64,000 nucleotides of DNA from Candidatus Enterococcus stercoripullorum. Lineage in GTDB: Bacteria > Bacillota > Bacilli > Lactobacillales > Enterococcaceae. This document shows positions 56,554 to 64,000 of this stretch, piece after piece. A program made the translations under genes and the position numbers. The stretch covers positions 1 to 64,000 of the forward strand of contig DWVH01000025.1 in NCBI GenBank assembly GCA_019120335.1, in the 5' to 3' direction. Below the pieces are notes generated by a model. The model ran no database searches and had not been told where the DNA came from. It saw only the letters and a program-made list of their open reading frames with translations. Each line of letters opens with the position of its first letter. Position 1 is the stretch's first letter.

Positions 56554-57660
56554 TTATGCTTGTGGATTTTCTTGAACGCTTTCACTATTTTCAGAGTCAC
56601 TATCCGACATTTTCTCTGAACTATCCCCTGTTTTTTTCTCCTCTTTTGGATAAGGATAAGTGAATAAACCTACTTCCATATCCACAATCCCTGGCTCTTG
56701 CATATTGCTAGCAACTTTGGCATAGTATGGTAATTTTTTTGTCAATTGATCAATATTGATTAACACTTGATTTTGATCATTCATATTTAAGGTTAATAAT
56801 TGATCATTTTCTGCGCGCGGTGTGGACTTAATTTGTGAAATGCTTTGTTTAAATTCTTCCGGAAGTTTGTGATATGCTTTCAGCGTTTTTAAAATTAACT
56901 TTTTAGAAGTAAATCCTTCCAATATCGGTAAACCACTTTGTAATTGATCTTGGGTAATCGGATTTTTCAACACTTGACCATTTTCTAAAATATCATAATA
57001 CTTATCACCTGTGAGTAAATAAGCCACTCTGTGATATTCTGTCACATTGATTTGAAATTGATTGAAATGAACAATTTTCACATTGACCGCTTTAATCCAA
57101 GGAGATATTTTTTGAATTTTTTGAATCGCGCTTTGACGTGAAAAATATTGTTCCCATAATGGTTCGTTTATTTTAAAATTCGCTGTTTTCACAATCTGCT
57201 CACTTGGAACTTGCTGATTATGTACAACATCTACCTTAGCTAACTGACCCAAAGGCGAAATGTAATAGATACATCCTACTAATGGTATCAAAAACAGTGA
57301 AATAATCAACGTTAAACGACGATATAGTTTGCGTTGACGATAATCCTTCATCTTAGGCAACTTATCAGAAAAACTTATATTTTCACGTGTACGCTCCGTT
57401 GACTTTTCTGAAGAGAGAATTTCGATAATGGGGCTATCATTTTTTTCTCCCTCTTGTGCAGCTACTTGATCAACTTCTTTACTATGTTCTTCCAGATGTG
57501 CTGAGCCCTCTTGTTCTTTATTTTTTTTCAGGATTTTATCCATCAATGTCTTTTCTTCTAAATACTTTTGATGGGCTTCTTGCCAAGGTGTAGGCTTTTT
57601 TTGACTATTTTCTTTTTTGTCTAGCTTTGATTGCTTTTCCTCTTTTGTACTAATAGTCAT
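56554..57660 (-). CDS. divIB: Division protein DivIB (FtsQ)
   Basis: DivIB stabilises the FtsL-DivIC complex at the septum. The protein has about 368 residues: a long Lys/Glu-rich cytoplasmic region (about 1-125), one membrane helix (about 132-153; LTLIISLFLIPLVGCIYYI), then the POTRA domain (LAKVDVVHNQQVPSEQIV, about 158-175), the FtsQ beta domain, and an acidic Ser/Glu tail. The ATG at 57660 is used; a GTG directly after the murG stop (57663) is the alternative. It is coupled to murG with no gap. Confidence 0.93.
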   Translation of the reverse strand: MTISTKEEKQSKLDKKENSQKKPTPWQEAHQKYLEEKTLMDKILKKNKEQEGSAHLEEHSKEVDQVAAQEGEKNDSPIIEILSSEKSTERTRENISFSDKLPKMKDYRQRKLYRRLTLIISLFLIPLVGCIYYISPLGQLAKVDVVHNQQVPSEQIVKTANFKINEPLWEQYFSRQSAIQKIQKISPWIKAVNVKIVHFNQFQINVTEYHRVAYLLTGDKYYDILENGQVLKNPITQDQLQSGLPILEGFTSKKLILKTLKAYHKLPEEFKQSISQIKSTPRAENDQLLTLNMNDQNQVLINIDQLTKKLPYYAKVASNMQEPGIVDMEVGLFTYPYPKEEKKTGDSSEKMSDSDSENSESVQENPQA

Positions 57661-57663
57661 CAC

Positions 57664-58761
57664 CTACTTTTCAGTTACTTCTAAAACTAGCTTATACAGC
57701 CTTTGTGAGGCATCCACAATTCCTTGACTCTTAGACGCTTTAGACATACTTTGTAAAAGCGTATCATCATTCATAATTGAGTCAATCGCTCGCACCAGAA
57801 GTTCACCAGTTAAGTCCGCATCTGCAATCACCTTACTTGCACCAATCTTTTCTAAACTTTTGGCATTTTTCGTTTGGTGATCATTGGTTACATATGGACT
57901 TGGAATTAAAATTGATGGTAACCCAAGCGCAGTTAGTTCAGCAATGGAAGTCGCTCCGGCCCGCCCAATGAGTAAATCACAGTTGGCCATCACTTCTGCC
58001 ATATTGTGAATATAAGGTTGAATGGAGATATTCACAAATGCATCCTTAGACATCCCGATTTCTTCTTCAATTTGATGGTAATATCTTTCACCTGAAGCAT
58101 ATAACACTTGATAATTTTTTTTCGCTAAGATAGGTAAGGCATTGACAACGGCTTGATTAATTTTTAAGGCACCTTGACTCCCACCAAAAATTAAAACCGT
58201 CTTAACACCTGGTTTTAAATCATATTGCGACAAAACATCACTGCGAACGACTCCTTGCATTTCTTGCGCGCGTGGATTACCGACTAGTTCTGTTTTGGCT
58301 AGTGGAAAATACTGTCCCGCATCGCTAAAAGCAATCCCAATTTTATCCACATAGCGCGCTAAAAATTTATTCGTAATCCCAGGAACGCTGTTTTGCTCAT
58401 GAATAATTGTCGGAATATGCATGCGGCTAGCCTGGAATACCACTGCACCAGAAACATAGCCACCAGTACCAATCACGACGTCTGGTTGAAAATCTCGCAA
58501 TATTTTCTTTGCTTGACGCATACTTCTAAAAAAGAGTTGCAATGTTTTGAGATTATCCACTGACAAGCTGCGTTTAAAGCCCTGAATTTCTAAGGTTTGA
58601 AAAGGAATATCCGTTTGGGGCAAGATTTTATTTTCTAAGCCGCGTTTTGCTCCGATATACATAAATTCGCTTGTTGGATCCACTGATTTTACATATTTAA
58701 TAAAAGCCAAAGCCGGATAAATATGGCCACCAGTTCCCCCACCAGTTAATAATATTTTCAT
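57664..58761 (-). CDS. murG: UDP-GlcNAc:lipid I N-acetylglucosaminyltransferase MurG
   Basis: MurG converts lipid I to lipid II at the inner membrane face. The 365-residue GT-B protein has [11 protein letters not shown] (7-17), GTGGYVSG (about 98-105), HEQNSVPG (about 122-129), [10 protein letters not shown] (about 188-197) and the UDP-GlcNAc-binding [16 protein letters not shown] (about 260-275). It lies 17 nt after murD and abuts divIB. Confidence 0.97.
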   Translation of the reverse strand: MKILLTGGGTGGHIYPALAFIKYVKSVDPTSEFMYIGAKRGLENKILPQTDIPFQTLEIQGFKRSLSVDNLKTLQLFFRSMRQAKKILRDFQPDVVIGTGGYVSGAVVFQASRMHIPTIIHEQNSVPGITNKFLARYVDKIGIAFSDAGQYFPLAKTELVGNPRAQEMQGVVRSDVLSQYDLKPGVKTVLIFGGSQGALKINQAVVNALPILAKKNYQVLYASGERYYHQIEEEIGMSKDAFVNISIQPYIHNMAEVMANCDLLIGRAGATSIAELTALGLPSILIPSPYVTNDHQTKNAKSLEKIGASKVIADADLTGELLVRAIDSIMNDDTLLQSMSKASKSQGIVDASQRLYKLVLEVTEK

Positions 58762-58778
58762 GAATTTCCGCTCATTTC

Positions 58779-60134
58779 TTATAATTTTTCGATTGCCGCA
58801 ATAAATTTGTCACCACGGACTTCAAAGTTTGGATATTGATCCCAGCTAGCATTGGCCGGTGATAATAAGACAATATCCCCTGCTTGAGCCAATTTAGCTG
58901 CAATTGGTACTGCTGTTTCGACATTTTCGGTCATTGTAATGGATGTAACCCCTGCTTGTTTCGCCGCATCAGCTAATTTATTCTTGGTTTCACCGAATAA
59001 AATAATTGCTTTTAAGCCCTTCAAACTAGGAATTAAGGCATCAAAGGTATTTCCACGGTCTAACCCACCAGCTAATAATACAACCTTGCTCAAATCAAAA
59101 CCAGCTAAAGCCTTTTGTGTAGCTAAAATATTGGTTGCTTTAGAATCATTGTAATAGCGCACCCCAGCAATTTCTTTAATAAACTGCGTCCGATGTTTCA
59201 CACCATGAAATTGACTAAGCGCAGATTGAATCGCACTATTTTCGACATGCATTAATTTAGCCACCGCAATTGCAGCTAAGGCATTTTCGATATTATGGCT
59301 GCCTGGAACCCCTAATTGATCAGCTGGCATGACCAATTCATCTTTATAGTACAAATTGCCATCTAGCAAATAGGCGCCATCGACTTTTTCAGTTGTTGAA
59401 AATGCCACTACTTGTGCTTTGGTCGTTTTAGCTAATTCACGAACCTCTTCTTGTTGCCAGTTAAGTACAAGATAATCATCCGCAGTCATATTCGCTTGGA
59501 TTTTCCACTTTGAGGCTACATAATCAGCTCTCGTTTGGTGATAGTCAATATGCGCTTCATAAAGATTCGAAATCACTGCAATATGTGGATGAAAACTTTG
59601 TGTCCCTTTCAATTGGAAACTAGATAATTCCATAACTAACTCATCATCACTTGTTGCTTCTTGGGCCACAGAACTAGCTGGATAACCGATATTTCCTGAT
59701 AAACGTGCTTGACCTTTTGTACGATTTTCATTTAAAATCGTCGCAATCATCGTAGTCGTCGTGGTTTTACCATTGGTTCCGGTAATACCGATAATTGGTG
59801 CTTCACTAATCAAATAAGCTAATTCCACTTCAGTAATCACTGGAATATGAAGTTCTAAAGCACGTGCAACCATTGGATGCGTATAAGGAATACCTGGATT
59901 TTTGACCATTAAACTAAATCCTTCATCCACCAACTCAATCGGATGGCTACCGGTAATAACGGTAATGCCGGCTTCCAATAATTCCTGTGCTTGAGGATTT
60001 TCATTAAAAGGTTTACCATCATTAACGGTAACAAGTGCACCCAAATCGTGTAACAATTTGGCCGCACTTACTCCGCTCTTTGCTAATCCTAAAACTAATA
60101 CTTTTTCATTTTGAAATTTTGTCACTTTCTTCAT
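58779..60134 (-). CDS. murD: UDP-N-acetylmuramoylalanine--D-glutamate ligase
   Basis: MurD adds D-glutamate to UDP-MurNAc-L-Ala. The 451-residue Mur ligase has an N-terminal Rossmann domain ([15 protein letters not shown]), the P-loop [14 protein letters not shown] (about 113-126), the central [16 protein letters not shown] segment with the carbamylated-lysine region, and the C-terminal domain ([15 protein letters not shown]). It lies between mraY and murG with short gaps. Confidence 0.97.
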   Translation of the reverse strand: MKKVTKFQNEKVLVLGLAKSGVSAAKLLHDLGALVTVNDGKPFNENPQAQELLEAGITVITGSHPIELVDEGFSLMVKNPGIPYTHPMVARALELHIPVITEVELAYLISEAPIIGITGTNGKTTTTTMIATILNENRTKGQARLSGNIGYPASSVAQEATSDDELVMELSSFQLKGTQSFHPHIAVISNLYEAHIDYHQTRADYVASKWKIQANMTADDYLVLNWQQEEVRELAKTTKAQVVAFSTTEKVDGAYLLDGNLYYKDELVMPADQLGVPGSHNIENALAAIAVAKLMHVENSAIQSALSQFHGVKHRTQFIKEIAGVRYYNDSKATNILATQKALAGFDLSKVVLLAGGLDRGNTFDALIPSLKGLKAIILFGETKNKLADAAKQAGVTSITMTENVETAVPIAAKLAQAGDIVLLSPANASWDQYPNFEVRGDKFIAAIEKL

Positions 60135-60151
60135 CTTTCATCCCTCGCTTT

Positions 60152-61114
60152 TTACAATACAATCATCAAAGTGACCACTGAACAAATCACAGCAATCAAC
60201 CAGAATACGATATCGATCTTCCACTCTGACCAACCACTCATCTCAAAATGGTGGTGAATCGGTGACATCTTAAAGATACGTTTGCCTGTTAATTTAAAGG
60301 AAGTCACTTGCAACATCACACTAGCTGTTTCGATCACATAGATTAAGCCAACTAATAATAAGGTCCATTCTTGATGTAATAAAATCGAAATCGAAGCCAA
60401 AAGCCCCCCTAAAGCTAGTGAACCAACATCCCCCATGAAAATTTTAGCAGGTTTATGATTATATGGGAAGAAGCCAACTAAGCCACCCACCACACTAATA
60501 CATACAAGTAAGATATCATATTGTTTTTGATGCCAAGCGATTATCGCATACGTTAAGAAAGAAATTGTGCCTAATCCAGAGACTAAACCGTCAATCCCAT
60601 CTGTTAAATTGACTGCATTTGAAAAACCAACTAACCAAAAAACGATAAACAAACCATATAGATAAGATAATGGGATTTCAATTGTAAAGAAGTTTAGCGT
60701 GTTTGGTTGTTTATCAACTAAAAAGATTAGATAAAAGACTACCCCACCAATGATTTGGCCGATTAGCTTTTGTAAAGATTTCAAACCAAGATTTCGTTTC
60801 ATAAAAATCTTAATAAAATCATCTAAAAAGCCCAGTGTGCCATAAAGAAGAAAGACAAATAGTAAAATAAATAGCGTAGGGGTTAACAGTTTTAGCCAAA
60901 CAGCTGCCCAAATGCTGGTTACAATCGCTGCTAAGCTAAATACAAAACCTCCCATCGTCGGGGTCCCTGCTTTTACATTATGCCATTTTGGTCCTTCATC
61001 ACGAATCTCTTGACCATATTTTTTCATTTGAAAGTAATGGATAAACAGTGGCATAAAGGCAAAGGTAAAGCCAAATCCACTTGCAAAAGGTAAGAAAAAT
61101 TTTGTTAGTTCCAT
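60152..61114 (-). CDS. mraY: Phospho-N-acetylmuramoyl-pentapeptide transferase MraY
   Basis: MraY makes lipid I from UDP-MurNAc-pentapeptide and undecaprenyl phosphate. The integral membrane protein has about 320 residues and ten predicted helices, the DD motif in LGFLDDFIKI (about 95-104), NLTDGIDGLVSGL (about 171-183) and the cytoplasmic PIHHHFEMSGW (about 284-294). Two ATGs are adjacent (61117 and 61114); the second is better placed behind AGGAG. Confidence 0.97.
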   Translation of the reverse strand: MELTKFFLPFASGFGFTFAFMPLFIHYFQMKKYGQEIRDEGPKWHNVKAGTPTMGGFVFSLAAIVTSIWAAVWLKLLTPTLFILLFVFLLYGTLGFLDDFIKIFMKRNLGLKSLQKLIGQIIGGVVFYLIFLVDKQPNTLNFFTIEIPLSYLYGLFIVFWLVGFSNAVNLTDGIDGLVSGLGTISFLTYAIIAWHQKQYDILLVCISVVGGLVGFFPYNHKPAKIFMGDVGSLALGGLLASISILLHQEWTLLLVGLIYVIETASVMLQVTSFKLTGKRIFKMSPIHHHFEMSGWSEWKIDIVFWLIAVICSVVTLMIVL

Positions 61115-61130
61115 CATTAACTCCTACTTA

Positions 61131-63350
61131 TTAATCATTTTCTTTTAAGGTAAAGGTAATTGATTTTTTATCTGTTAAAGTTTCATAAGGTTGAATACTT
61201 TGGTTCACACAATAACCACTACCATTAAATTTCACTTTGATATCTAAAATACTACCAAACTTCACTAAGTCCGCTTTCGACCAACCAGACACATCTGGCA
61301 TATAAGCATTTTCACCCTTCGCTAAAAGAATGATTTTTTCATTCGGTAAGACTTTGATACCGGCTTTCAAGGATTGCGCCGTCACTTTTTCGCCATTACC
61401 AATGACCACGACATCTAGGCCACGTTTTTCAGCTAGGTTCGCAGCAGCAACACTACTCATGCCTGTGAATTTATCCACGGTTACTTTTTCAGTACTCTTT
61501 TCAGTAGTTTCAGGTGCGGCTACCGTTTCATCTTGAAGGTCCATCGCACGTTTTAGTAACGGATTTGCCACACTTGGTAAAATCGTTCCATCGTTTTCTT
61601 TTGGCAATTTCACCGTTAGATATAAAACATATTCCGGCTCTTCAGAAGGGACCATCAAAACAATAGAATATAGGTTAGAATTAGCACCTTGGAGATAGCC
61701 ACCAGAACCTGAAGCGACCTCCGCAGTACCCGTTTTAGCCGAAATATTATAGCCTGGCACGCTATATTTGCCATAAGCATTACCATAATCTTTATTTTCA
61801 ACAACATCTCGCATATATTCGCGGACTTTACGAGCAGCATTTTCACTAATTGGCTTGCCGACGACTTCTGTTTGCGTAATCGCCTTTTTATTCGTTGTAT
61901 GATCGACAATTTCTTTTATAAAGTGTGGTTTAACCATAGTCCCGTTATTCGAAACCGCCGTAAATGCTTGCAACATTTGGAAGTTTGTTACAGCAATCCC
62001 TTGACCAAAGGATGTCATCGCGTGAGAAACTACATTGTCCTCTGGCAACATCCCCGGACTTTCACCCAGTATACCAGCATTTGTACTTTGACCAAAGCCG
62101 AATTGTTTTAAATATCTTTGCCAACGGTCTTGCATACGTTGCTCTAACATAACCATCCCTTTGTTACTAGACCAAGAAAGCGCCTGACGCATGGTTAAAG
62201 TACCTAAAGCCCCATGATCCCAGTCATCAATCACCGTATCAGCAATCTTGATTTGACCAGATTGATAACTTTCATTCTCATTAAATACCCCTTGATCAAT
62301 TGCTGCGGAGGTCATAAGAATTTTCATTGTTGACCCTGGTTCATATGTTTCTTGTAATAATAAATTCAACCAAGTAAAATCTTTGCCACCCAATGTTGAT
62401 TTATCTTCAGGATTGAAAGAAGGTTGTTGGGCAGCGGCTAAAATCTCCCCAGTTTTCGCATTCATTAAGACACCAGTCATGTTTTCTGGCTTGCTTTTCT
62501 TGTAAGCTTCAGTCAATAAAGAATCTAAATAAGTTTGGAGACGACTATCTAAAGTAGTATAGATATCTTTTCCATCAACTGCGGCCTTTTTCTCAGCAAC
62601 CGTACCAGGCAATGGGTTTTGATAATTATCTTTTTGATAGGTAATCTTGCCATCTGTACCTTTTAAGACATCATTATACGCTTCTTCAATGCCAAGTTTT
62701 CCGACTAAGCGTTCTTCATTATTCTTCACAGCAATATCCGCATAACCAATTAAATGAGAAGAAAATTGGCCATTTGGATAGATTCGCGAAGGATGACTAT
62801 TGAAATATAACCCTTTGCTTTTACGAGATTTTAATTCTTTTTCAATTGCTTGTTTTTGTTGCAAAGTAATATCTTTAGCAGCCGAAATTTCTACTTGATA
62901 AGGACGTACTTTTTTGTTATAAGCCGTATTTAAAATTTTCTCTACTTTACTTTTACTGGTTCCAACCTTATCATGTAGCACTTCTGCAATATTACTAAAA
63001 TCTTTTGGCTCAGCATATAATTTGGTCTTACCTTGTACGTAGGTATCAGAGAGTACCACATAAGCAGAATAAGAGGTCGCATCTTCAGCAATTGCAATGC
63101 CATTTCGATCATAAATGGTCCCTCGCTTGGCTGTAATCACCTCTGAACCTTTGTATAATTCGGTCGTACGCTGCTTTAAAGATATATCGCCTACATTACC
63201 GACTAGTACAATATAACCCAAACGTAAAACAAATAAAAAGAACAACGCAATAGTGGTAAGAAAGAATAAGATTCCGACTTTTTTGCGGTTGTTCGTAGTA
63301 GTTAGATTCTTTTTTTTAAGAAACTTATCAATTTTTTGTTTATAAGTCAT
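61131..63350 (-). CDS. pbpX: Penicillin-binding protein 2X (class B, division transpeptidase)
   Basis: The septal transpeptidase cross-links peptidoglycan during division. In 739 residues: a cytoplasmic Lys-rich tail, one membrane helix (about 26-50), the dimerisation domain, and the transpeptidase domain with Ser340 in STMK (340-343), SSN in SWSSNKGM (about 394-401) and KTG in SAKTGTAEV (about 543-551). Two C-terminal PASTA domains follow (about 620-675 and 680-737). Its ATG immediately follows the ftsL stop. Confidence 0.95.
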   Translation of the reverse strand: MTYKQKIDKFLKKKNLTTTNNRKKVGILFFLTTIALFFLFVLRLGYIVLVGNVGDISLKQRTTELYKGSEVITAKRGTIYDRNGIAIAEDATSYSAYVVLSDTYVQGKTKLYAEPKDFSNIAEVLHDKVGTSKSKVEKILNTAYNKKVRPYQVEISAAKDITLQQKQAIEKELKSRKSKGLYFNSHPSRIYPNGQFSSHLIGYADIAVKNNEERLVGKLGIEEAYNDVLKGTDGKITYQKDNYQNPLPGTVAEKKAAVDGKDIYTTLDSRLQTYLDSLLTEAYKKSKPENMTGVLMNAKTGEILAAAQQPSFNPEDKSTLGGKDFTWLNLLLQETYEPGSTMKILMTSAAIDQGVFNENESYQSGQIKIADTVIDDWDHGALGTLTMRQALSWSSNKGMVMLEQRMQDRWQRYLKQFGFGQSTNAGILGESPGMLPEDNVVSHAMTSFGQGIAVTNFQMLQAFTAVSNNGTMVKPHFIKEIVDHTTNKKAITQTEVVGKPISENAARKVREYMRDVVENKDYGNAYGKYSVPGYNISAKTGTAEVASGSGGYLQGANSNLYSIVLMVPSEEPEYVLYLTVKLPKENDGTILPSVANPLLKRAMDLQDETVAAPETTEKSTEKVTVDKFTGMSSVAAANLAEKRGLDVVVIGNGEKVTAQSLKAGIKVLPNEKIILLAKGENAYMPDVSGWSKADLVKFGSILDIKVKFNGSGYCVNQSIQPYETLTDKKSITFTLKEND

Positions 63351-63764
63351 TTACTTCACTTTCCTTAAATTATCATCATTAATTGATAACCCTAATTTTT
63401 CAGCAATTTGTTTAATCCTGTCAGCTTTTGATAGTTCATTTTTTTCTTGCTGTAAGCGAGTAATTTCTTTTTCATTCACTTTAATTTCATTCTCAACTAT
63501 TGAGATATCGTGTTCCACCTGATTGATTGAAGTGCGGATATAAATCATCCCTAGCGCCACAACAACGACAAAAAGTAGGATAGAAACAGCAATCACTTTT
63601 TCAACTAAGCTAATTCGTTCCAACTTATTAGCTGCTGAAACACCAGCATTGTTAATAGCGGGCCGTTTGACTTCTTCGATCACAAAGCTATTCATTTGTT
63701 CAGTTGGTTGATTCATTGATGTATCGATATCAAATGAATACTCTTGATATTTCAATTCAGCCAT
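63351..63764 (-). CDS. ftsL: Cell-division protein FtsL
   Basis: A bitopic protein of 137 residues that forms the FtsL-DivIC-DivIB complex. A cytoplasmic segment of about 52 residues precedes one membrane helix (about 55-78; VIAVSILLFVVVVALGMIYI) and an extracellular leucine-zipper-like coiled coil (about 85-118). The sequence is poorly conserved, as usual; the position between rsmH and the PBP2X gene secures the call. Confidence 0.92.
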   Translation of the reverse strand: MAELKYQEYSFDIDTSMNQPTEQMNSFVIEEVKRPAINNAGVSAANKLERISLVEKVIAVSILLFVVVVALGMIYIRTSINQVEHDISIVENEIKVNEKEITRLQQEKNELSKADRIKQIAEKLGLSINDDNLRKVK

Positions 63765-63768
63765 TGCC

Positions 63769-64000
63769 CTACTCCTTCATCATTACTTTTTCCGCTACTC
63801 TCAACTTTGCACTGCGCGAACGATTATTTTCTGCCAATTCTTCTTTTGAGGCAGTTATCGGTTTTTTATTCACTAACTTTAAGATAGGTTTGTATTCATC
63901 TGGAATCACAGGTAAGCCAGGTGGTAAATCACGCACTTGACTGTATTCCTTAAACATCGTTTTTACAATACGATCTTCTAATGAATGGAATGTAATCACA
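63769..64000 (-). CDS. rsmH: 16S rRNA (cytosine1402-N4)-methyltransferase RsmH, partial C-terminus
   Basis: Only the last 77 or so codons are in the window; the frame is open to the edge. [13 protein letters not shown] is the conserved C-terminal motif of RsmH/MraW, and [14 protein letters not shown] is its usual ending. RsmH methylates C1402 of 16S rRNA. It is the first gene of the division cluster seen here, 4 nt before ftsL. Confidence 0.93.
   Translation of the reverse strand, partial: VITFHSLEDRIVKTMFKEYSQVRDLPPGLPVIPDEYKPILKLVNKKPITASKEELAENNRSRSAKLRVAEKVMMKE

Overview
The window is 64 kb of low-GC Firmicutes DNA with densely packed, strongly co-oriented genes. The uninterrupted division and cell-wall cluster (rsmH-ftsL-pbp2x-mraY-murD-murG-divIB-ftsA-ftsZ-yggS-sepF-yggT-ylmH-divIVA-ileS), a T-box before ileS, RNase J2, luxS, an LPXTG protein of the SEC10/PgrA family and LacI-controlled sugar loci point to Lactobacillales. 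Enterococcaceae, a chromosomal Enterococcus-like genome, is my best guess (inference). Both window edges cut genes: tadA at the left and rsmH at the right.

Layout. 1-2 kb: tadA, a small membrane-anchored protein, a YugP-type membrane zinc protease and PhnA/YjdM. 2-8 kb: two divergent lysine/diaminopimelate transcription units that use the N-acetyl branch, dapA-dapB-dapH leftward and dapL-lysA-dapF rightward; asd lies at 15.7 kb. 8-18 kb: a 1,000-residue coiled-coil LPXTG protein, an NrnA-type DHH phosphodiesterase paired with a DRTGG-CBS-hotdog regulator, RNase J2, asd, luxS. 17.5-26.8 kb: a divergent maltodextrin locus. Three intracellular GH13 enzymes plus a NUDIX gene face a binding protein and two permeases, and MalR-like operators sit at both promoters. 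26.9-28.8 kb: an orphan Phd/YefM antitoxin and mntH with an MntR/DtxR-type palindrome. 29.1-32.7 kb: serC-serA-DUF1015 serine operon. 32.8-40.1 kb: fructokinase, a glucose-type PTS IIA protein, and a LacI-controlled GH32/ABC operon probably for fructo-oligosaccharides or sucrose-like sugars. 40.3-47 kb: a PHP-family phosphatase and the NADPH-type glutamate synthase pair gltB-gltD. 47.3-64 kb: ileS with its T-box, then the dcw cluster read leftward.

How the parts work together. Both ABC sugar importers lack an ATPase gene here, so a shared MsmX/MsmK-type ATPase elsewhere is expected. Maltodextrins would be hydrolysed inside the cell by a neopullulanase-type enzyme and two glucosidases. Fructosides would be cut by intracellular GH32, and free fructose phosphorylated by the ROK fructokinase. 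Nitrogen and amino-acid biosynthesis is represented by gltBD, serC/serA and the lysine genes.

No large undescribed system is evident. The observations most worth checking are a 119-bp imperfect palindrome plus a degenerate tandem repeat inserted between the T-box terminator and ileS; a yggT gene that appears to start at AUC behind a perfect Shine-Dalgarno; the operator layout of the fructoside promoter; an 11-bp-arm inverted repeat before the fructokinase gene; an antitoxin without a toxin; and a chromosomal SEC10/PgrA-type wall protein. I saw no rRNA, tRNA, CRISPR array, insertion sequence or prophage gene.
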